DNA of 64,000 bases. It comes from Codonopsis lanceolata. Its lineage: Eukaryota; Streptophyta; Magnoliopsida; Asterales; Campanulaceae. The stretch spans positions 116,945,023-117,009,022 of the forward strand of contig CM028382.1 of NCBI GenBank assembly GCA_013146195.2. The letters are read 5' to 3'. This document shows positions 22,333 to 33,949 of this stretch, in pieces; the first letter of the stretch is position 1, and the number at the start of each line of letters is the position of its first letter. Below the pieces are notes generated by a model that had not been told where the DNA came from, made no database searches, and saw nothing but the letters and a program-made list of their open reading frames with translations. A program made the translations under genes and the position numbers.

Positions 22333-24456
22333 ACCACCACTATTTTTTATTTGAAAATTACTTGAATTTAATATCAAACTATTGATTAATATACAATTAT
22401 TATGTTTCAAAGAATGACAATTCACTTACTGATAGAATATAAATATTAATATCAATAATCATTGTTAGAATTTCGTGAGGATTAGTAAACTTTTTTAAAT
22501 GTTTGATCAACGTTTACTTAAGTTGATTAAGACAATATGACGGAAAAGTGATTAATTTTGTCATTGTATTTTGACCAATCGTTACATTTTGCCATTGTAC
22601 TATTTTTCAAGCAAAATTGTTATTGTAATTGAAAATGGTGATTCAATTTTGACATTATCATTAACCTGTCATCCAATTTTTAATGGAAATAATTTCAGTT
22701 GCCTCCCCTAAGATTTTTAAAATATAGAAAGATGCTTAATGATAGGTGAAGTTAAAAATTAAAGGTTTTATGGTTCTTAAATTATCAAAAAAAAAAAAAT
22801 CCTTTAGAGGTTAAAAAATATATATTATGAATAGAACAAAGGAAAAAAAATGAATGAAACATAAAAATACAAATAAGAAGGAAATATATATTTTACCTAA
22901 ATAAAAATTTAAGAGAAGAATATTAATAATACATTAGCGCTCAGTAGCTCACTTACAGTTGACGAAAGCTTTACCATCTGAGATTAAATCGCTTTTAAAT
23001 ATTTAACGGTTGGGATCATCACATGTGTGGGTGTGGTTATTCTTTTTATTAACAAATTATTTACTAAAGTATGAAAAGATTAATTAATGATTATTAAAAT
23101 AAATTATTCAAAAAATTAATTTTATTTATTTTAATAAATAAATTAATTATTTAAAATAATTCAATTTTTAAAAGAATATTAAGAAATTAAATAATTATTA
23201 AATAAAACATATTCGACATAAATCATCAAATAACATTAAAAAATTGAAAAAAAATATTCTTATAACAAAGAGTATTATTCATAAAAAATTAATACGTCAC
23301 AAATTTCATGGTTGCTATTATAGGTTGAATTAAAAGTTTTTTTTAATAATCTTATCTTTATAATTCTCAATTATAACGGATTTTGAAAAACATTAATACA
23401 TTATAATTAAAGTCAATTTTCTTTACAAATTAAATTGTATACAATGAATCAGTGTTAACAAATAGATTTAATGAATTAACTTTTTTCAAAATTTATTAAT
23501 CGATTAGATTTCCTTTAAAATTATTATATTTTATTATTATTATTATATTATCTATTATGATAAAATGTATATTAATTAATTTAAATATTTTTCTCTTATT
23601 TTTTATTCAAACAATATATCTTTCTTCTATTTGTATTTTTATAATCATTCATTCTTTTATTGTTTGTTTATAAAATAGTATCTTTTTATAACCCTTAAAA
23701 GCAAAAAATAAAAAATAAAAAAAGGACCTCTTTATAATTTAAGAACCAAAAATCAATCAACCTTTTGACATCAACAATCATTAATGATCTTGCAAATGAA
23801 CAAATTGGGATGAACAAAATGACGACGAATCACACCAACCAATTCAATCTTCTTTCTATCTTCCCTGTAGATAATTGATCAGTCATCAGACTTAAACAAT
23901 GGAGTAGTTAGGGCAAAACAACACTGACTACAAGTGTTGCTTAATTGGTCAAACATAATCAATCTAATTATATATACAACTCTCTAATCTCTTAATCAAT
24001 CAAATGCATTATGTGTTGGTATAAGAAAATATCCCTTCCCTTCTTCATGTCTAAAAGTTTTGTTTTATATTAGATTATTTTTAAGTTGGTGATGGTGACG
24101 ATGATATGAAAGAAATAGATCATTCCAAGGTCAATCAAGTGTTAAAGAGATTCCAACTAGAAAGGAATTTGAAAAATTAGAAATTGTTTTTCTAAAGTAA
24201 CTAAATGGAATGTGGGAGACGGGAACGGGGCCAACTTTTTCAATAAATTGCCCGATAACTAGGGATGATCATGGTTTGATTTCGTCCAATTTTTTCTTAA
24301 TAAATGAAGGCTTTGAATCGAACCAATATTTCAGTTCTTACAAAATGTAGAATTAGAACCATCTCAACATATATGACAACTAATATTTTGGTTCGGTTCG
24401 AACCAATCTAAAAATTATGAGAACCAGAATCGGACCAATACTTCGTTTATTAATTA
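22333..24456. other. AT-rich intergenic sequence
   Basis: No gene, RNA or clear element end is seen. From 24280 on, repeated phrases built on GAACCAATA and GGTTCGGTTCGAACC begin; these continue to about 25390 and look like decayed repeat copies. Confidence 0.4.
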
Positions 24457-24634
24457 CTATCTCCGTTTCGGATAAAGAGTCCTCGTTTGAAAGTCATACT
24501 TTTTAAGCAAATGACAATTATAGTAGTTCATTAGTAATAAAATGACAATTTTATGTCTTAATTTTTTAAAGTGGACTCTTTAAGTGAAACATTTCAAAAT
24601 TGAATAGTGGACACTTTGCCCGAAACGCATGAAG
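24457..24634. mobile_element. Stowaway-like MITE
   Basis: The left end CTATCTCCGTTTCGGATAAA and the inverse of the right end (CTTCATGCGTTTCGGGCAAA) pair with each other. TA flanks both sides (24455-24456, 24635-24636). 178 bp. Confidence 0.65.
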
Positions 24635-24636
24635 TA

Positions 24637-25911
24637 TTTAATACAAGCAAATTAGTAATCTCATGGGTCTTATTGAGCTTATCTTATCCTTCTCATGAAA
24701 TTAATGGAGCTTTTTATTTATACTGAAATAAAAAGTAGGCGTGAGCTTGGTCTGGTTCGGTCTAGCTTTTCACAAGAAAGAAGAGAAAACCGGAATCATA
24801 CCAACAGTCTGGTTCTAAAAAAAATCAGAACCAAAACCAATCCAATATGTATGAGAACAAATACTTTTGTCTGATTCAAAACCAACACAAGATGTACGAG
24901 AATCAGGACCGAAACAATCCTACGGGTTTTAACTATTTAATACAAACAAATAATAAAATCTTAAACTTCATAAAAAGATTATAAAACATTCAATAATAGT
25001 ATATTTAACAATTAAAAATGACGGTAAACTTGTTCATGAAATTAATGAAGTTTCTTATTTATACTTAAATAAAAAATAAAAATGTAAAAAAGCAACTTAC
25101 TTTAACATGCTATTTTTCATGAGGTTAGACCGGATATTAAACTCATAATAATCTTAACAGCCGAGAAGGAACCCATAGAAATTTACTATTTATATTTAGA
25201 GTTAGATTAATATTAATTTAATAATATATATTAAATATATTGGTCTGATCCGCTTTTAGAACTAATTTATTAGTATCAAAACCGGGATCAAACCAATTAT
25301 CTGATTCTACTAAAATTCAGAACCAGAACCAAACCAATAAATTGGTTTGATCTAAATTTTATTAGTTTGGTCAGGTTCTATTGATAAGGATTGTAAGGAA
25401 GTTTTGATAGTTTTGGATGACCCTTTGTTTGAGTGTTATATCGACAATGATTTCTACTATTTCCTCAGGGAGAGAAAAGACAAGGAATGGCCCAGGGAAA
25501 GAAGAGATTGGTGATCTGGGGTTAGAGGAGGAGGAAGAAGCTTCATGTGATTGGATGGATATACACTTCTATAGTTCTATGATCTCCTCTTTAGTCTTGT
25601 ATGATAACATTCAAAAGATGTGAAATGTCCACATACCCCGGTATAATTGATGGTCTGTTTGATTTGACTTATCTGAATATGCTTATAACTTATAATTTAT
25701 CATAAGTTATTTTTGAAGTGTTTAATTTCACTTATGGTAAGATAAGTCATAAGTCATGTACAAGCCACTTAAAACACATGTAAGATCATAAGTTGTAAGC
25801 ACTAAGCCTATTGTTTATTTCTACTTTTCAAAAACATGTAAAGTCCTCTTCTTCATTGAAATTTTATATATTCCAATATTACATGTCTTAATAATAGTTA
25901 TAATAACAAAA
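24637..25911. other. Decayed repeat region, no supported gene
   Basis: Holds further GAACCAAAACC-type repeat phrases up to 25380. At 25385-25630 a short stretch looks somewhat gene-like (DDPLFECYIDNDFYYFLRER in one frame) but has no recognisable family and no clean exon borders. Confidence 0.35.
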
Positions 25912-26335
25912 AGTAATATTATTAATTATTATTATTATTATTAAATTAATAATAATAATATTATTATTAATAAATATTATTATAATATAATAATAATAAT
26001 AAAAGGAATAATAATATTAATAAATAATATTATATGAATAATGATAATAGTAATAATAAGAAGAAGAATAAAAAAATTAATAATAATAATTATTATTATT
26101 AGTAATGATCTTAATAATATTATTATTAAAAGTTTTATTAATAATAATATAGTAAAAATAATCATAATAATAATAAGTAATTATAAAAATAATATTAATA
26201 TTAATAAAATAATAAAAAAGTACTAATGATAATAATAAAAGTAATAATAATAATAATAATAATAATTTAAATTAGTAATAAAAATAAAAGCAATTATATT
26301 AAAATAATAATAATAATAATTATTATTATTATAAG
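25912..26335. repeat. Imperfect (TAA/ATT)n microsatellite tract
   Basis: About 420 bp made of AATAATAAT and ATTATTATT runs in both orientations, able to form many hairpins. ORFs here are Ile/Asn runs without meaning. Confidence 0.9.
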
Positions 26336-27484
26336 GACTGGGATAAAGTTTATGTCCCTCCAACCTTTAAAAAAAAATATAGTTATAAACAACACATTAA
26401 TTCTTGTTCAGAGCAACCGAGCAAGGCTTCAATTCCTAAACTTCAATAAGTTTAGTGTTAATTTGGTTCCAATACGAACGTGTATTTTTGTATAAATTTA
26501 TTAATTTAAACTTTAACACCAATCATGCCTAGACTTGCAATATGTTATTAATGTATATGTGTTACTAAAATGAAAAAAAAAAAGTTAACTTTTGTAATTT
26601 TAGTTAAAAACTGAAAATGGACGTTCATTGTTTTGGGGGGAAAGATATAAATTTATATATTTCATATAATTTTGGTGAACAAGCTTATGTAAATATTCAT
26701 ACGCATAGTGTGGAGAATGTGTCTTTAAAAAAATTGGAAGAATTATTTTTTTTCAAATTTTTTTTTAAAGGAATAGCTGGCGATAGTTTGACCTCGCTAA
26801 ATTGCCAAGTCGGGTTAAATAAGAGTTTTCTGGGCCCGACCCAAAAGAAAGGGTAACGTGCTGTAGGGTCCTGAAAGCAACGGCCTTTAGATAATTGTTT
26901 CAATGCATGTAGGGAGGGCTCACTTACCTCCTAGGCGTGGCCTTGTATACACAGTAACACAGTGAGTAGATATCAATCTTTTTGGACTACTCATACTCTT
27001 CACTGTCAGTGCCGCCCACTTCCAATATCGGGCCCTAATCTTACTTTCAGACTTGTTTTCCAAACTTTTAAGTAATAATTGTTCAAGTACTCTTTTTTTT
27101 ATTTTATGAAATAATTATGGATCGGTCCCTTTTTGGAAAATGATAACCGTTCCAGTGTTTCCTTTTTTTTCACTGTATAAATCTTTTTTTCTTCCTAAAA
27201 TGCCCTAACACCTAACGGTTCCAACCTTTCTCTCTCTTTTGTACCTTTCTCTCACTCTCTTTCTTTTCCTGTAAAAGTTAAAGCTGCCCATTATGATTCA
27301 TTACCCAAAGAAAATGTCCAGACAAGACCAACTTTCGAATAAGAGAAAGCCAACTAGGAAGCATGATCTTATAGCTCGACATTCTTTCGACCGTGCCTGT
27401 TTCTTTGGTCATTTTAAAGGAGGCATCTGTAAGATGTGGACTATTTTCAAGATACACACTCTTGAATTTGCCTTCCACACACAA
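26336..27484. other. Intergenic stretch before the solo LTR
   Basis: CT-rich tracts at 27225-27265. Small ORFs on both strands have no recognisable family. Nothing else is supported. Confidence 0.4.
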
Positions 27485-30064
27485 TGTGACGACCTGACCC
27501 GACCCGAGATGGAATCGCGGGTCAGACCGTCCAAATAGGGGGGACTAGAAAACATGCAAGGACTCAATTATTTAAAATTGACGTGATGCAACATTTCAGG
27601 CGTGACACAACACGACACTAAAAGTCGGTATTTTAAAAATCTTTTTACCTGATTAAACAGTTAAGCAATTAAACCAAGTCTTCGTCGACACTACAAGCCG
27701 GAACCCAATCTAAGTAGTTAATAGAACAAGAGAGTAAATAAGAGCTAATTAGATGTTCAGCGGAAGACTATACGTAGAGGACTAATTAGAAGATATACAA
27801 AGCTCGGCTTACACAAATGCCGACATCAAAATAGAGTTAGAGAACTACCAGTTTTAAAACTAAAAGTAGCTAACAATAGAACACAAGTACAAGTTCTAAA
27901 CACATTCCCAAGCATAGTCTAAATGACTTGCTTTAAAAACTCATCGTCCTTGCCAAAGTCAAAAGAGTAGAAGAGGACATCTATAACCACCTCTTCAATC
28001 GCAATGTCGGACCAAAAGAGAAACAAGGAAGCTCGAACACCGCAAGCCTCAATGAGAAGGACATGCTTTGCTAGGATCTAAAACAATAAAGGGGAATGAG
28101 TAAGTCATAAAGACTTGTAAGCTATCAATCATGCATGTCATGGCAATATGTAACATACAAGGCAAGATATCATCACATAAGCGTAGAGGTCATATATCCA
28201 AGATGCACGTTGCTTTCACATAAGTGCTCGAAAGTAAATCACATAGGATAAAGATATATGGAGAACCGGTGTCGCTACGTAGTTCCTGCATACAAGCGTT
28301 ATCTGGAATGTGAGGTGTTAGATGGTTGTGAATACATCGACCTTCCAAGGAGATGCTCGGGATAGACACACCAATGCGCTTTATTGGTTACAACAAAGGG
28401 GCTACTTCCCCACTGCCACCACAGTGGAAGTGTGTGTGAAGGAGAGCAAGTATGCCAGTTGGACTCATGCAAATGACAAGTAGTTGTTTACTCAACAAAA
28501 TCTCAAGTAGAGAACGAGCTCGACAAGAGCGATCTATTTCATGACAAGAAGATATTCTCATCAATAATCCAAGTAGGGTTGAGCTCGACAAGAGCGAACT
28601 CAACATGTCAAATAGGCATTCTATTATATGACATTTAAAATCAATCATGATGGTCAATCCAATTCAAGAGTCTAGAACTATTATTCTAATGAAACGCTTT
28701 TAAGAACGTCGTAGGGATTGATCATTGAGCCGGTATTGTTTAATGGCTCGCTAATATCGACTATGTTGAGTCATTTCTATAAAACCATCCAAATAGAGTT
28801 AAAACATTAATTGTATTCCAAACTCTTTTCTAAGTTATCGAATCAGTTAGACTAGGTCATTAATCCATATAATAACCATAGTTAAGAATTATCATAAGTT
28901 CCCAAATTATGGAACCCTAGAATCATGATTTCTAAATAAATGTCGAAAGCCTATGATCCAAGGATAATAGTTATTTCAAATATAGCATAGAACACTTTTA
29001 TTCTAGGCTTAGCACAAAAACAAATCGATTGAGTTCATACCCAAATATTCCCAGATTTTATAACTCTCTAAAGCATGTTATTAACATGGTAGAAGTCAAG
29101 TAGAGCATGAATTAGACATGGAAGAAGAGGATAGCATGTTATATCTAGCATTCAAAACCCTAAGGGGGATCAATAGCTTACTTCAAGCCAAGCAAAAGAT
29201 GAAAGCAAAGAAAACTGATCGGAGATAATCGATCTCCTCGACGGTGGCTTCGAAACGGCAGTCTCGAAATCGAAAACGGGTCTTAAAATCTCTTGGAGGC
29301 CAAACCCTCACACACTATCTCACCAAGACTCTCACGTACAAGCTCTCTCAAGAACAAGGAAAGAAAGAAGGGAGGAAATGAATGGAAGTAAAGGTTTTCA
29401 CAAACCTAAGTAGATGAAATCAGTTAATTAGGGTGAGTGGAGTATACATGTCAAATGGAGAGTGAGGGAGATAAGGTTAAGGAGCTTAATTAGACTTAGG
29501 TTAGACTAATAAGGGTCTAATACATCTGATTAAAATCACTAATGGTTAGGGTTTAGTAAGGGTACAAGGGTAATCAACCAGAAATTACAGAAAATCCCGA
29601 CATGCTGAAAGCCAATTGTTCGGTTGGCTGGACCGAACGTTTATGAAGGTGTTCGGTTGGCTGGGCCGAACACTTCTAAGAGTGTTCGGTTGGCATGATC
29701 GAACTTCTCTCAAGAAGTTCAGTGGTCAGGTCAAAAACAAGGTAAATCGGGTCCAGATTTGAAGGTGTAGCACACATAAGGCAAAAACAAATCAAAGAAG
29801 CAATAAAACATGCATTAAGATACATATTGAAATTATAAAAGACTCATATAAACTCATCTAAGTCCATAAGAACCAAAGCACGGATCAAGGTAGGCAAAAA
29901 AGAGCACATAAGGCGTAGAAGTCTCATACGGCAATTATGACTCATCCAAGGAACACAACCAAGTCAAACATGTTAGGAATATTACTAGCATGTTAAATAC
30001 ACATATTAAACATGTTAAACAAGTATAGAAGACATGTTACACAAGTAGGGTTTGGGTTCTCACA
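27485..30064 (-). repeat. Probable solo LTR of a long-LTR retrotransposon (minus orientation)
   Basis: A 2580-bp block starts TGTGACGACC and ends GGTTCTCACA; TGTGA/TCACA form short inverted ends. It is flanked by CACAA (27480-27484) and CACAC (30065-30069), a 4-of-5 duplication in a low-complexity CA context. The composition and ends (on the minus strand TGTGAGAACCCAAACCC ... GGGTCAGGTCGTCACA) resemble LTRs of chromovirus-type Ty3/gypsy elements. It has no coding capacity and no internal domain follows on either side, hence solo. It contains three 33-bp repeats at 29618-29716. Confidence 0.6.
29618..29716. repeat. Three tandem 33-bp units with near-palindromic cores
   Basis: Cores of 21 bp, GTTCGG-N9-CCGAAC, start at 29618, 29651 and 29684, exactly 33 bp apart; the third is degenerate (ATCGAAC). 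A fourth remnant GTTCAGTGG follows at 29717. Confidence 0.85.
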
Positions 30065-30170
30065 CACACATATATGATAGTTTGAAATGTATCACATGTG
30101 ACAGCAATACCCCCGGTCAATACCTTTGAAGGCTGTAAATTTATGCAGAATTGGTGACAAGAAGTTGGTG

Positions 30171-30450
30171 AGACTCAAGTGTTTTAAAAACTCAAAAGAG
30201 AAGAAACAGGAAGGCGGGCATCGTAGCTTACGACGCGAGCATCGAAACTTACGACGTGGGCATTGAAACTTCCTCGCATCCATTTTTCCTCGCCATTAAC
30301 AACAAACATAGAGACTTAAGTGTTTTAAAAACTCAAAAGAAAATAAACAGGAAGGCGGGCATCAAAACTTACGATGTGGGCGTCGAAACATGCGACGAAA
30401 CATACGATGTAGGCGTCGAAACTTACAATGCTTACGATTCAAGCATCTTT
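30171..30450. repeat. 140-bp tandem duplication with 21-bp subrepeats
   Basis: The block beginning GAGACTCAAGTGTTTTAAAA at 30171 returns at 30311 (GAGACTTAAGTGTTTTAAAA), including GGAAGGCGGGCATC. Inside are units of about 21 bp of the type TACGATGTGGGCGTCGAAAC. In one frame they read as YDVGVET repeats. Confidence 0.75.
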
Positions 30451-33400
30451 CTTGTTGAATCGCAACTAGGTTTGAGGGTGGGTGTAATCGTTCATGGCAT
30501 CTGGCTTATAATGGGCCCTTGCTCATGAATAGTTACTTTCGATGCGACATCGTTGGTTTCGATTCGGGCATCGTTGGTTTCGATTGTGACATGAGATGAA
30601 AACTTCAGTATTGATGAGCTTGAAGAACTCGAAGAGTGTGTGTGACGCTTCCCAGAGCTGGCCCTGCTTAAGGCGCTTACAATGCGAGCATCTTCCTTAT
30701 TATGAAATACAGTTTCAGAGGAGTTTTCATAGAAGTACATAAGCAGAAGTGAAAGGAAAAAAACTACAGCTTTAGTGTGAACAACCTATACTGGAAATGG
30801 AATCGGCCCATCTTTGGAACTTCTCCTAGAAAACTTTGGATTGAACAAGGGCAAGGAAGGGTCATTATCAATATTCTCATTCCCAATGTACTGGTAGTTA
30901 TCAATATTCTCATTAGTGTAGCCTTTAATAAGGAGATAGTGTGTGATAAAGAGTGTGTGTGAAAGAGAGTGTGTGAGAGAGAAAGAGACTTTTTTCTATT
31001 TTCATTTAATATTACTCCGTTACCAACAATCGATGCCCAACTTTTCCATTGTGATGCCTAATTTTGGGTAGAGTTTGTGCGCGTGTCTTTTATTCATTAA
31101 GGGTATCTTTGTTTTTTTTGTTTCAAAAGTGTACTTTACTGGTTGAATAAAAAGAAAGTGTACTGGAGAGGTTATTATATCTCCAAAAGGTACCGGCCCG
31201 ATTATCACCTTTTTTTATTCATCCAGATAAGTCTATTTTAATAAAATTGTTCCTAAAATACCAACTGTCGTCTTCAATGAGATAAGAAGCATCAGTTTCT
31301 TCCTTCCCCCTTCATTCATTTCTCTGTTTGAGCTATCTGCTTAATCTTTCTTCTTCGAACTTCCTCTATGAAGAATACGTCTAGCTATCAAAACCTACCC
31401 TTCCATTTTATTTGTTTATTTATTACAGAAACAAATGTGACAATCTAACAAGTGTTTTCAAGATGGAATACTTTAGTGCCCCACAAAAAATATACTTATT
31501 GTCGTTCGATGTGTGTTGTGTGAAATTGTATGAGACAGATGGGGGCGGGATCGAGATCGATATCAAGATCAGGTTGTATGAAATTTTGTGTCAATTTAAG
31601 CGTCGTGCCTATGATTTGGGCATCGTTCCCTCCAATGTGGGCGTCGTTGCCATGACATTTGTTAGGAAATCGACCGGAACCTATAATGTAGGAAATAAAT
31701 CAGCCATGTGAAACGTATTTCCACCTGCATCCAATCCTGGAGCAAACCCATCGGCCACTGCTTTGATATCTTTGCAAGTGTAACCAAATGCAAGTCACTC
31801 AAGCATGCATTAAGTTGCAAAATTTATGGAGTGAGATTGATGATTGTTTTTTAGAGAAATAACATATGTATAAAGAGAAAGGAATTCCAACTCCCATTTC
31901 TTCTTCTATTAAAACGATTGTTTTCATTTACAAAAGAGTACTGCCATTGAAAGAAATAAGCAAAGCTTTCAGACAAATTCAATTTGGGCATCGTTGCCTT
32001 CGATGTGGGCGTTGTTGCCTATGATGTGGGTGTCGTTGCCTCCGACTTGCAAAATGTGATAATATGAATTAAAATTGTAGGAAAATAGCAATCACAGTAC
32101 ACGACCCAAATTTGGGTAGTAGCTTTTGCATTTCGATGCCCAAAATTTTGAGCGATGCCCAATGTTTTTCATTGCGAGACCCAAATTTGGGATGTGGCTT
32201 TGTCCGCACACCTTTCGTTCATTAAGGGTATCTTTGTCATTTTCCCTCCAAAAATTTACTGTAGCGGTTTAAAACAAATATAGTGAACTTTTGTGGTTAT
32301 ATTTTCTCCACAGGGGATCGGCCCGATTTTCACCCAACTTTTAATCGCTGAAATACATAGTTTTTTTTCCCAACCTTTAAATTATATTTTCGTAAAATCG
32401 TTCATAAAAATTTTGTAAAAGGGAAAGAATTGAAGCATGTCGCATGGATGAAGAACAAAGAGGATAGGGTAGTGATATTCTTCTTCATCTACCGATCTTC
32501 AGTTTCACATGTATCTTCTTCTTTCATAGTGTTTGTGTGTTTGATTCAAAATTGATTCATTTTGTGTGTTTTTTGTTATGCATGCAAAATGTTCAATTAA
32601 ATGCCTGAAAAAATTGTTCGTTGTTGGACACCATTTTTAATTCTAAATGCATCAATTTTGAATCACGTTGTATCTTTTGTGAATCGTGATGTCGATTTGA
32701 ATTTCGAAGACAAAAAGATGAATCAATTTGAATCAGTTGTTGATTGTGTACAAGAAATAAGGGACATGAACGTCTGGTTCATTACAATTTTATAGCGTGA
32801 TGAATCAATTGAGTGCTTGACTTGATGCAATGCGGTGCATAAAATGAATTACGTAATTTAAATTGATGCATCGCGGTGCGTAAATTTGATGCAGTGCGAT
32901 GCAAAATTGATGCATTGTAGTGCATAAATTTGGTGCAACGCGATGAACTATGTTCATCCGTAACGTGTCTTCGGTTCATTAAGAGTATTGTAGTCTTTTC
33001 GTTTCCAAAAATATCTTTTTTTAGTTAAAAAAACATAAGGTACTGTAGCAGTTAAAAATTATCCAAAGTGGAGTGACTGAATTTACCCATGTTGTTATCC
33101 TCGGAAATAGCAACTAACCGGACTACTATCCGATAGCTAAAAAACCTTGGATCAGCAAGTAAATAAGTAATGCACGATAGCTGTATTTTTATTATTATCA
33201 TTTCCATGACCTCTCCATGAAATTCATTTCATATGATGGTTATGCATGCTTATATCACTAGGGTGATCTGGTGTGACACGTTGATTGTATAGTAACACTT
33301 GATATGGGTTGTCCCGATATCTATAGAATGTGCTTTTGTTTGACTCTAGAATGCTACCATGTCGTATTATATTATGAATAACATGTCGCCCTATCAGTAA

Positions 33401-33712
33401 AATAATAATATGGTGTGACGGTCTCACTAGTAATTTTTTATTTTGCGAGTCGTTATGTGCTATGTGTGACGATTGGTGAGTGCTACCATAATTTTTTACC
33501 CATTTAATTGTTGTAAGATTATTTTAAAAGTATGTAAGTAGACATACTTAATGTAAAACCTTTTCAAAATTAGAATTTAAGTGCCTCTACGCGGGACAAG
33601 ATTTTTGGTGCATGGCTAAGATCTGGATCATCAAAAAGCTTATTATTCTAGAAGTAAATTTTTTGCTAATGTGGCAGAGTGAAGTAGTGATACATAGGAA
33701 AATAAATAAATA
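30451..33712. other. Repeat-rich stretch without supported genes
   Basis: Contains more of the 21-bp GATGTGGGCGTCGTTGCC units (31613-31655 and 31985-32045), so the short-period family spans about 2 kb. Two direct copies of a roughly 150-bp block (ATTCATTAAGGGTATCTTTG ... CGGCCCGAT) lie at 31030-31210 and 32120-32335, with a partial third at 32950-33070. GATGCA/TGCATC-rich repeats occupy 32640-32960 and return inverted at 52790-53290. Confidence 0.5.
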
Positions 33713-33949
33713 CTCACTCCGTCCCTAAATTATCGTCCTCCTTTCCTTTTTTGTTCATCTCCAAAATAATTGTGCAGTTTGAAACCTACATTTTTAGACA
33801 TTACTTTTACCACTTTATCCTTACTTTTTCACTCTGCTTTTAATTATGGGCCACATACACATGAGCTTTAAAGGAAATTACACATTAAACCCAGTTGCGG
33901 ACGCATAAATTTTTCCAACCGGGTGCACAAATTTAATAAAATTTACAAA

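Noticed and set aside
25417..25623. 68-residue ORF with a Glu run
   Set aside because: Gene-like composition, but no family, no exon borders and decayed repeats on both sides.
25980..26226. Overlapping ORFs on both strands made of Ile and Asn
   Set aside because: Product of the (TAA)n microsatellite.
27278..27538. Opposed ORFs just before the solo LTR
   Set aside because: Neither matches a known family; one runs into the LTR, and both are short and lack gene context.
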